Of a stretch of DNA of 7,901 nucleotides, positions 1-7,000 are shown piece by piece. The position numbers were made by a program, and so were the translations under genes. Each line of letters opens with the position of its first letter. Position 1 is the stretch's first letter. Origin of the DNA: Lachnospiraceae bacterium. Its GTDB lineage: Bacteria > Bacillota_A > Clostridia > Lachnospirales > Lachnospiraceae. Where the stretch lies: positions 1-7,901 of the forward strand of contig JAGDDC010000293.1 in assembly GCA_017958245.1 (NCBI GenBank), given 5' to 3'. The notes below the pieces were generated by a model, which was given only the letters and a program-made list of their open reading frames with translations, did no database searches and had not been told where the DNA came from.

Positions 1-747
1 AAGGCTGAAGACCTTGCCGCTCCCGGTGTGGCCGTAGACAAGCCCCTGATCGCCGGGCACAAGCCTTAAGACTCTCTCGGTGTTTATCCTTTCATCATCT
101 ATGGTGTGGAGCGTCATTGACGTATCCACATAGGAGACTCCCGCTGTCGAACCTATGAAGACGTTGCCTTTGTTGTCCTCCGCGAAAGTGCGGACAGAGT
201 TTGACCCGAGTCCGTCGGCCTTCTTTATGTATGTTCGCTCATCGTCTTCGATCACCACGACTCCGCTGTCGTTCGTGGCCACCCATATCCTGCCGACACT
301 GTCCTCAAACATGCCTCTTCCGCTTGTGAGGCCTTCTCCTATGGGAAGCCTGTCGAAGCTCACACCGTCATACCTGACGATGCCGCTGTAGCCTCCGATC
401 CATATGTGACCGCTGCTGTCCGCAAGCACGCAGTTTGCCTCCGAGGTCGGAAGACCGCTCGACGCGTCATACAGAACGGGCATGAAGTAGGCTCCCTCGA
501 TCTGTCCGGTCGCTGCGTACCCTCCTCCGACATGATGGCCGTTCGGGTTTCTCTCCTCGGAGTCCGGGCCGTCCTTTTCGGGAGGTCTTTCGCCGTTCAA
601 CCAGCTCTCGAAGTCCTCGTTGTCCAGTACATAACTGCCGTCCGAAGCCGCCGAAGCGCTATAGCTATGAAAGAAAACTGCCAGGGCGGACAAGACCGCC
701 ACGGCGGTGAACACGGCTGAGCCGGTCCTCACATATCTTTTCTTCAT
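1..747 (-). CDS. Two-component-regulator-propeller (Reg_prop) sensor protein, 3' end outside window
   Basis: The first 249 residues of an exported sensor are visible. Residues 1-33 form a signal peptide or anchor: a basic MKKRYVR start, a hydrophobic core at about 10-27, and an A-S-A site before residue 34. Residues 35-80 are a polar, acidic, probably disordered linker. At least three beta-propeller blades of the Reg_prop type follow, at about 99-128, 139-168 and 179-208, with signatures such as DSSGHIWIGGYSGIVRYDG, DSVGRIWVATNDSGV and DNKGNVFIGSTAGV. In known families such propellers form the extracytoplasmic ligand-sensing part of histidine kinases or GGDEF proteins. The output domain here lies beyond position 1 and is unknown. 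Two in-frame ATGs occur (750 and 747). AGGAG at 757-753 is 2 nt from the first and 5 nt from the second, so 747 is preferred. The start overlaps the stop of the HD-GYP gene, implying translational coupling as the last visible gene of the operon. Confidence 0.85.
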   Translation of the reverse strand, partial: MKKRYVRTGSAVFTAVAVLSALAVFFHSYSASAASDGSYVLDNEDFESWLNGERPPEKDGPDSEERNPNGHHVGGGYAATGQIEGAYFMPVLYDASSGLPTSEANCVLADSSGHIWIGGYSGIVRYDGVSFDRLPIGEGLTSGRGMFEDSVGRIWVATNDSGVVVIEDDERTYIKKADGLGSNSVRTFAEDNKGNVFIGSTAGVSYVDTSMTLHTIDDERINTERVLRLVPGDQGLVYGHTGSGKVFSL

Positions 748-2942
748 CATGTCTCCTGATACTTCCTGTATATCTGCTTTACCTCATCTCTCGATTCAAG
801 GAACACCTCGACGCACTTGGGATCAAACTGTGTGCCCGCCCCCTCCTCTATGGTGCGCATCGCCTCATCAAAGCTCGAGGACTCCTTGTACACACGTTTT
901 GAGGAGACCGCGTCAAACACATCCGCAAGTGCCATAACTCTCGCGGAAAGAGGTATGACCTGACCGTGAAGGCCTTCGGGATACCCCTTTCCGTCCCATC
1001 TCTCATGGTGGTAGGCCGCCATGTTCCTGGCCTCCTTGAGTTCGTTTCCGCCGTCCATCAGGCTTATCGCGTTGTCGAGTATCGCTTTGCCCTCGGTGGT
1101 GTGGCTCTTCATGATCTCAAACTCCTCGGGAGTCAGCTTGCCGGGCTTGTTGAGTATCGCGTCCGGTATCCTGATCTTGCCGAGGTCGTGGAGGGGTGCG
1201 CTCGTCTCGACATCCCTCATGTATTTGTCTGTCAGCTTCTCCGCGTAATACCCGTTGCGCTTGAGTCCCTGAAGGACTATCCTCACGTAGGCTGCGGTCT
1301 TCACGATATGGGATCCCGCGTTGTCGTCCCTGTTCTCGACCATGTCTGCCATGGTCATGAGGAGGACGCTCTGCATCTTCGAGATAGCCTCGGATTTGGT
1401 GCGGTTCTCGTTGAGCTGGTCGACCATGTTGCCCGTCATCTTGCGAAATGATCTGTACAGGCGCTCTACTTCGTCTCCGGTCCTTATGTCGAGCTTCTCG
1501 ATCTTGTCAAGGCTCTCCTCCGCAGACCCCTTTCCCGCCGCCGTAAGTTCCTCGGCATACACGGTCATGCCAAGTATCGGCATGACTATGTGATATCTGG
1601 TAGTTAAGAGGCTTATGGCTATGATGAGCATCAGGAACCCGAGGAACAAAAGGGCGGTCCTTCCTGCATATTGCTCGACCATATCGTCCGCGATCTCCTT
1701 CTCGATGCTCGCCACAACATGGCAGACGCATTTGCCGTTGTGATCAAAGACAGGATTCATGACCGAGTAGAAGCTTCCGTATTCGTTCTCCACCTCTGTG
1801 CCGATTATCGTGACGCCCTCGGAGAACCTGTCGATATAGGGCAGATAGGCCTCCTCGATGTCTTTGACCGCCCCGGGCGGATCTGACGGCACGACGGTCC
1901 CGTCGCCAAGCTCCGCGCCCGTGTCGAAGATCACATGACACCCTTCTTTGTCGTACCTGCATACATAGAGAAAAGCTATGTCCGTTGAGCTCTGCTTCAG
2001 CGCGTCGAGCCTGCTCATGACACGCGAGTAGCCTCTTGCGCTCTCGCCCTGTTTCAGGTACAAGTCGACCATGACAGGCTCTATCTCTCCCGACGCGATC
2101 TCAGCCGTCTGCGTGGCTTCGCGCAGAAGGAAATCGACCGTACTCTCCTTAAACCTCAGCGAGCCGAAGACCAGCGATGTGATCGTCATGAGCAGAGTGG
2201 ACAGGATGATTATGATGTTGACCCTGACACCTATCGAGACTCCGCCCTTCAGCCTTTTCCTGACTGACATCTGCTCCTCGATCGAGAGCGGTTTCTGCCT
2301 CCACGAGGTCCATCTTGCCTTCTGCTTGAACCTGTCGGGGACCGCGCGGACGATCACTATGGCGATGCCCACGGATATCACCTTGTCAAGAACATTCGTC
2401 AAGATCGCAGATGCGAACCTGCTGCCGTTCTCGGAGAAGTCAAGCCTCTGCGCAAAAAACCGGGACATGTCGGCGATCATGAGAGTTTCATTGGATGACC
2501 TGTACAAAAACCAGGTAGTCAAAGATCCGATGATCCCGCCTATGAGAGACAGTGCCGCCGTGAAAAGAACGATATCCAGAGCCCTCTTCTGCCCTTCTGT
2601 TCCCTCGTGTGACTTTGACTTCTTTCTCTTGCGATAGTTTGCGAAGTCTCCGAAGAACGCTGCACAGGCGAGCGCTATGATCATGTTCAGAGGGGCATAA
2701 AAGATCGATTCAGAGTCGATAAAAAAGCTGACGGCATTCGTGAGAAAAGCCGTCAGGATACCCGGAACGGAGCCGCCTATCGCGGTGGCGACGATCGTTC
2801 CGACAGTGTTTATGAACAGGGGAAGTCCTGCTGCCTTCACAATGGTCGACAACAGGATATTCATCAGAGTTGTTGAGGCCAGCAAGATCAGGACAGCCGG
2901 ATTTAAATAGCTCTTATTGTTTCGAGAAAACTTACCGTTCAT
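747..2942 (-). CDS. Membrane HD-GYP c-di-GMP phosphodiesterase with ECF-S-like N-terminus, Cache-like sensor and HAMP
   Basis: This 731-residue protein should hydrolyse cyclic di-GMP at the inner face of the membrane. Residues 12-100 and 121-200 hold about five hydrophobic segments resembling the substrate-binding S component of ECF vitamin transporters (an NPAV start and a GTIVATAIGGSVPGILTAFL stretch). A further membrane helix lies at 240-262. Residues 263-427 look like an extracytoplasmic Cache-type sensor, with a returning helix at 428-448. A HAMP-like linker at 449-510 contains GDEVERLYRSF. The HD-GYP domain spans about 525-728. It shows RDDNAGSH (H545), the HD pair in SAPLHDLGKI (H585, D586), H614, the HHERWDGKGYPEG motif (H645, H646, GYP 653-655) and D674 in ALADVFDA, so all main metal ligands appear present and the enzyme is probably active. 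The start is 15 nt from the preceding stop, with AGGAG 9 nt upstream of ATG. The S-like assignment rests on hydrophobic pattern and is less certain than HD-GYP. Confidence 0.93.
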   Translation of the reverse strand: MNGKFSRNNKSYLNPAVLILLASTTLMNILLSTIVKAAGLPLFINTVGTIVATAIGGSVPGILTAFLTNAVSFFIDSESIFYAPLNMIIALACAAFFGDFANYRKRKKSKSHEGTEGQKRALDIVLFTAALSLIGGIIGSLTTWFLYRSSNETLMIADMSRFFAQRLDFSENGSRFASAILTNVLDKVISVGIAIVIVRAVPDRFKQKARWTSWRQKPLSIEEQMSVRKRLKGGVSIGVRVNIIIILSTLLMTITSLVFGSLRFKESTVDFLLREATQTAEIASGEIEPVMVDLYLKQGESARGYSRVMSRLDALKQSSTDIAFLYVCRYDKEGCHVIFDTGAELGDGTVVPSDPPGAVKDIEEAYLPYIDRFSEGVTIIGTEVENEYGSFYSVMNPVFDHNGKCVCHVVASIEKEIADDMVEQYAGRTALLFLGFLMLIIAISLLTTRYHIVMPILGMTVYAEELTAAGKGSAEESLDKIEKLDIRTGDEVERLYRSFRKMTGNMVDQLNENRTKSEAISKMQSVLLMTMADMVENRDDNAGSHIVKTAAYVRIVLQGLKRNGYYAEKLTDKYMRDVETSAPLHDLGKIRIPDAILNKPGKLTPEEFEIMKSHTTEGKAILDNAISLMDGGNELKEARNMAAYHHERWDGKGYPEGLHGQVIPLSARVMALADVFDAVSSKRVYKESSSFDEAMRTIEEGAGTQFDPKCVEVFLESRDEVKQIYRKYQET

Positions 2943-2957
2943 AGAAAGAGACTCCTG

Positions 2958-3722
2958 TTATTTGGCTTCCTGAAGAAGGAAGAAATCTTTCAGTTCTTTT
3001 AGAAGCTCTGCTTTTTGGATGGTCTTTAGGAAGTATCCCTCGGGGTGAAGCGCGACCACCGCCATGACGCTCTCCTTGTCGCTCTTTCCCGTCAGGAACA
3101 TGACGGGTATCGAGCTCGTCTCCTCCTCGCTCCTGAGCATCTCAAGTACCTGAGGTCCGCTCGTGACGGGCATCTCGTGGTCTAAGAGTATGAGGTCGAC
3201 CTTGTTCTTTCCGAGCATCTTTATGGCCTGGAGTCCTGAGTTGGCCATATATACCTTGTAGGATCCCTGAAGCCACGACCTGACCAGCATGAGGTACTGC
3301 GGATCGTCATCGACTATCATGATCCTCTTTTGCATGTCTCCCGATGCGACCTTTTCATAGAAGGTCGTCACGTCCTTTACGAACGCAGCGTTGTCCACGG
3401 GCCTTGCGTATGTCTTGTATATAACTCCCGCGGGGATGCGGTCGCGAGCGGACTTTATGTCGTCGGGGCTTCCGATGATCACCATCTGTCCGTCCTTCTC
3501 GACCAGGGCGTCCGCAAGATAGTGGATGACATCGTTCCTGGCCTCAAGATCGTCCTCGACGTACACCGCGACGAGCTTGCACTCCGCCAGCTGCGGGTGG
3601 ATCTCGTCAACGTCTATGGGCACAAACATGCCGTCGATCCCCACGTCCTGCAGCTTTTTGATGAGCACACGAACAATGAAGGATTCTTTCTGTGATGTAA
3701 AAAGCACCTTTCTGGTCGTCAT
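2958..3722 (-). CDS. Stand-alone response regulator with two receiver domains, the first degenerate
   Basis: This 254-residue protein has no output domain. Residues 131-250 form a complete CheY-like receiver. They contain the acidic pocket DDD 138-140, phospho-acceptor D181 in LILLDHEMP, the switch threonine T211 in FLTGK, and K233 in GYFLKTI. Residues 4-122 have a receiver-like alternation (KVLFTS, LVAVYVEDD, MVIIGSP, YKTYARPVD), but the acidic pair is replaced by S10/Q11 and the invariant lysine position reads as R or P, so this half is probably a pseudo-receiver for docking or dimerisation. It is the first gene of the operon and is followed after 15 nt by the HD-GYP gene. It may relay a phosphorylation signal to the membrane phosphodiesterase or the propeller sensor by protein contact. 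No histidine kinase is present in the window. The start at 3722 is supported by GGGGAG six bases upstream. Confidence 0.9.
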   Translation of the reverse strand: MTTRKVLFTSQKESFIVRVLIKKLQDVGIDGMFVPIDVDEIHPQLAECKLVAVYVEDDLEARNDVIHYLADALVEKDGQMVIIGSPDDIKSARDRIPAGVIYKTYARPVDNAAFVKDVTTFYEKVASGDMQKRIMIVDDDPQYLMLVRSWLQGSYKVYMANSGLQAIKMLGKNKVDLILLDHEMPVTSGPQVLEMLRSEEETSSIPVMFLTGKSDKESVMAVVALHPEGYFLKTIQKAELLKELKDFFLLQEAK

Positions 3723-3780
3723 ACTTTTCTCCCCGATATTTCATAACGCAAATTTTTGGACCATAAACTACACTTATTAT

Positions 3781-3809
3781 ATTATGCCATACTTGATTTC
3801 GTTTTTCAA
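3781..3809 (-). promoter_or_regulatory. Likely sigma-70/sigma-A promoter of the response regulator-HD-GYP-propeller operon
   Basis: On the minus strand, TTGAAA (3809-3804) and CATAAT (3786-3781) are separated by 17 nt. A TG at the -15/-14 position gives an extended -10 (TGGCATAAT). An overlapping perfect TATAAT at 3781-3776 would need a 22-nt spacer to the same -35. Transcription would begin near 3774, leaving a leader of about 50 nt, too short for a c-di-GMP riboswitch. The region is markedly AT-rich and lies just after the tRNA terminator, so the operon appears to be an independent transcription unit. The call is by consensus match only. Confidence 0.6.
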
Positions 3810-3822
3810 CTAGAAATGAAGC

Positions 3823-3850
3823 AAAAAAAAGAAACGCGAATCCGCGTTTC
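3823..3850 (-). terminator. Strong intrinsic terminator after tRNA-Pro
   Basis: In the transcript, the perfect 8-bp stem GAAACGCG/CGCGTTTC encloses the tetraloop GATT and is followed directly by eight U residues (3830-3823). It begins 7 nt after the tRNA 3' end and should end tRNA transcription before the signalling operon promoter. The opposite strand has no U-tract after the stem, so it acts in one direction only. Confidence 0.92.
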
Positions 3851-3856
3851 CATTCA

Positions 3857-3930
3857 TCGGGGCGACAGGATTTGAACCTGCGACCTCCACGTCCCGAACG
3901 TGGCGCTCTACCAAACTGAGCCACGCCCCG
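3857..3930 (-). tRNA. tRNA-Pro (anticodon CGG)
   Basis: This 74-nt cloverleaf was folded by eye. The acceptor stem is CGGGGCG/CGCCCCG (7 bp) with discriminator A at 3857. The D stem is GCTC/GAGC with a GG in the loop. The anticodon stem is CCACG/CGTGG with loop TTCGGGA, giving anticodon CGG that reads CCG proline codons. The T stem is GCAGG/CCTGT (one G-U) with loop TTCAAAT. The 3' CCA is not encoded (TGA follows the discriminator), so it must be added by tRNA nucleotidyltransferase. It has its own promoter and terminator. No duplicated tRNA 3' end was seen in the window, so nothing marks it as an occupied integration site. Confidence 0.97.
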
Positions 3931-3953
3931 ATTCCCAAAAGGGCAACACACAT

Positions 3954-3982
3954 AATATATATTACGTACAAAGATTTGGCAA
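3954..3982 (-). promoter_or_regulatory. Likely sigma-70/sigma-A promoter of tRNA-Pro
   Basis: On the minus strand, TTGCCA (3982-3977) and TATATT (3959-3954) are separated by 17 nt. The expected start is near 3947, about 17 nt upstream of the mature tRNA 5' end at 3930, a typical distance for a tRNA leader removed by RNase P. An alternative -10 in the same AT-rich patch (TATTAT) would give a 19-nt spacer. The call is by consensus match only. Confidence 0.6.
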
Positions 3983-4000
3983 CCAAAGATTGACGCGCGC

Positions 4001-4040
4001 AAAACTGCCCGCCAGGCATCATTTGCGGGGGAGGCGGGGC
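4001..4040 (-). terminator. Possible weak terminator after the activase-dehydratase fusion gene
   Basis: Just after the TGA stop (4046-4044), the transcript can pair GCCCCGCC (4040-4033) with GGCGGGC (4013-4007), with one bulged C. The loop is 19 nt and only four U residues follow (4004-4001). The GC-rich stem is convincing, but the long loop and short U-tract make termination uncertain. Read-through into the tRNA is possible. Confidence 0.35.
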
Positions 4041-4043
4041 CTG

Positions 4044-7000
4044 TCACCCTGCCTGCATCCCGGTGCTCTCCTCGCCGTGCAGATCCGTGATCTTCTTGTC
4101 GTTGATCTTCTGCTTCTGCTTTGCGGTCGAGAGCATGAGCTTGATACGGTTGAGCTGGTTGACCTCGCTGGCGCCCGGATCGTAGTCCACGGCTGCTATG
4201 TTGGCGCCCGGATAATCCTTCTTCAAGGCCTTTATGACGCCCTTTCCGACAACGTGGTTCGGGAGGCAGGCAAAAGGCTGGATGCAGACTATGTTTTGAA
4301 CGTCCTCCTCCAGAAGCTCCACCATCTCACCGCAAAGGAACCACCCTTCGCCGTACTGATTCCCAATCGAGAGATAAGGTCTCGCGTAATCCGCTATCTT
4401 CCTTATGTCAAGCGGCTCGCCGAACCTCCTGCTCGATCTGAGAGCGCGTGCGGCGGGTTTCCTGAGGGCATCGAGTGCCGCAACGCCCACCTTTGAGATG
4501 ACGAGAGACATAAATCCAGCTCCGAGGAATTCCCTTCTGTACTTCGCCTCGTAGATGCACATAGCCATGAAATCGAGGAAATCGGGTACGACCGCCTCCG
4601 CGCCCTCCCTCTCGAGTATGTCCACGAGGAAGTTGTTCGCAAGCGGCATGTATTTGACGAGGATCTCTCCCACTATCCCGACTCTCGGTTTCCTTCTCCT
4701 CTCATCTATGGGAAGGGCGTCGAAGTCCTCGACTATGCCCTTGCATATCTTTGAGAAGCTCTTTCCGCCCTCGAGCACGGAGTCTATGCATATCTTTTTC
4801 CACTTTTCGTGAAGTGCGTTTGCGGAACCCGGGATCTTCTCGTAGGGGCGTGTCCTGTAGAGGCATCTCTGGAGTATGTCTCCGTATACGACTCCTCTCA
4901 GGCCCTCAAGCACCATGGGCACCGCGAGCTTAAAGCCCTCGTTTTTCTCCATGCCGTTGGCGTTCAGCGATATCACGGGTATGTGAGACAGCCCCGCCTT
5001 GTCGAGAGCTCTTCTTATAAAAGCCACATAGTTGCTCGCCCTGCAGCACCCTCCGGTCTGCGTCATGAGCAACGCCAGACGGTCGGTGTCGTACCTTCCC
5101 GAGAGGACCGCCTCCATGAGCTGGCCCGTCGTGAGTATCGAAGGATAGCAAGCGTCGTTGTTGACGTACTTGAGCCCCACGTCGATAGCCTTCCTCGTGG
5201 CGTTGTCGAGCATCTCTATGTTGTAGCCGTGCTTTTTGAAGACGGGCTGTACCAGGTCGAGATGTATGGGGCTTATCTGCGGCGCAAGGATAGTGTAGCC
5301 CTTGTCGCGCATTTCCCTCGTAAACTCGGTCCTCCTGTATGAGACGGTTCCCGCCTTTACCGGTTTTCTTTCTTCTTCCTTCTCCTCGCGCATCTTCATG
5401 GCTGCGAGCAGACTCCTGACTCTGATCCTTGCGGCGCCTAAGTTGCTCACCTCGTCGATCTTTAAGACGGTGTAGAGCTTGCCCGAACCCTCGAGTATCT
5501 CTGCGACCTGGTCCGTCGTCACGGCGTCGAGCCCGCATCCGAACGAGAAGAGCTGTATGAGCTCGAGATCGGACCTCCTGCTCACAAACTCTGCAGCAGT
5601 GTAGAGCCTTGAGTGGAACACCCACTGATCCACGACGCGCAGGGGTCTTGAAGGTTCAAAGTCTATAGGCAGGCTGTCCTCAGTGAACACGTCGAGCCCG
5701 TAAGAAGCGATGAGGTCCGGGATCCCATGGTTGATCTCGGGATCTATGTGGTAGGGCCTTCCCGCGAGGACGATGCCCTTCCTGCCCTCACTCTCCATGG
5801 CTTTTAGGACTCTCTCCCCCTCACGCCTTATGTCATCCTTAGCGCGCCTCTGCTCAGCCCAGGCGAGGCTTGCGGCCCTCCTTACCTCGCGCGCGGGTAT
5901 GCCCCACTCGCCCGAGAAGAGCTTCACCAGCCTGTCGGAAGCGGTCTTTTCATCTGTAAATGCGATGAAAGGCCTAATGTAAGTCACTTCTCCCGAGGTT
6001 ATGACCTCCACGTTGTTCTTTAAGTTCTCGGGGTAGGAAACTACCATTGGGCAGTTGTAGTGGTTCTTTGCGCCCTTCGTCTCCTGGTGCTCATAGAACA
6101 CGCAGGGGTGGAATATCCTCGTTACGCCGTGTGATGCGAGCCACTCCACATGTCCGTGCGCAAGCTTCGCAGGATAGCACTCGGACTCCGAGGGGATCGA
6201 ATCCATGCCGAGCTCGTAGATGCTCCTGTTCGAGAAGGGAGACACAACTACCCTGAAACCGAGGTTTCCAAAGAAGGTCGCCCAATAAGGATAGTTCTCG
6301 TACATGTTGAGGACTCTCGGTATGCCGATCACACCCCTTGAAGCTTCCTCCTCGCTCAGGGGCTCGTAGTCAAACATCCTCTTTTTCTTGAACTCGACGA
6401 GGTTCTCGCCCTTCCTCGCACAGGCGTTCCCGCCGATCTTCTTCTCACAGCGGTTGCCCGTTATGTATCTGCCGCCGCCCGCGAAGGTGTTCACGGTCAG
6501 CATGCAGTTGTTCTCACATCCTCCGCAATGCGCGGTCTTTGTGGTGTAGGTGAGGTTTTCGATCTCCTCAAAAGAGAGCATCGAGCAGGGCTCTCCCTTG
6601 TATCTGTCCCTCGCGATGAGGGCGGCTCCGAAAGCGCCCATGATGCCCGATATGTCGGGGCACACGACCTCAGCCCCCGAGATCTTCTCGAAGGCTCTGA
6701 GCACCGCCTTGTTGTAGAAGGTGCCGCCCTGAACGACTATGTGCGAGCCGAGGTCCTTCGCGTCTGCGAGCTTTATGACCTTGAACAGAGCGTTCTTTAT
6801 GACGGAGTACGCAAGGCCCGCCGATATGTCGGAGACCGGAGCGCCCTCCTTCTGCGCCTGCTTTACGTTTGAGTTCATGAAGACGGTGCAGCGGGTTCCG
6901 AGATCTACGGGGTTTTTGGCGAAAAGGGCCTCATTTGCAAAGCCCTCTGCCGTGTAACCGAGCGACTCTGCAAAGTTCTCTATGAATGAACCGCAGCCCG

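Noticed and set aside
2071..2637. Plus-strand open frame of 188 codons opposite the HD-GYP gene
   Set aside because: It is antisense to the well-supported membrane and sensor region of the HD-GYP protein, has no convincing ribosome binding site or known motif, and is explained by codon bias of the opposite strand.
3723..3780. Possible c-di-GMP riboswitch in the leader of the signalling operon
   Set aside because: The leader is only about 50 nt, AT-rich, and lacks the GNRA tetraloop/receptor helices and the length needed for a c-di-GMP-I or -II aptamer.
3857..3930. tRNA-Pro as a mobile-element attachment site
   Set aside because: No second copy of the tRNA 3' end, integrase or base-composition change is visible on either side in this window.
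3607..4047. Minus-strand open frame of 146 codons containing the phrase GVAQFGRAPRSGRGGRRFKSCRP
   Set aside because: This phrase is the translation of the tRNA-Pro gene (3857-3930), a well-known artefact. The frame also runs through the terminator and out of frame into the response regulator gene.
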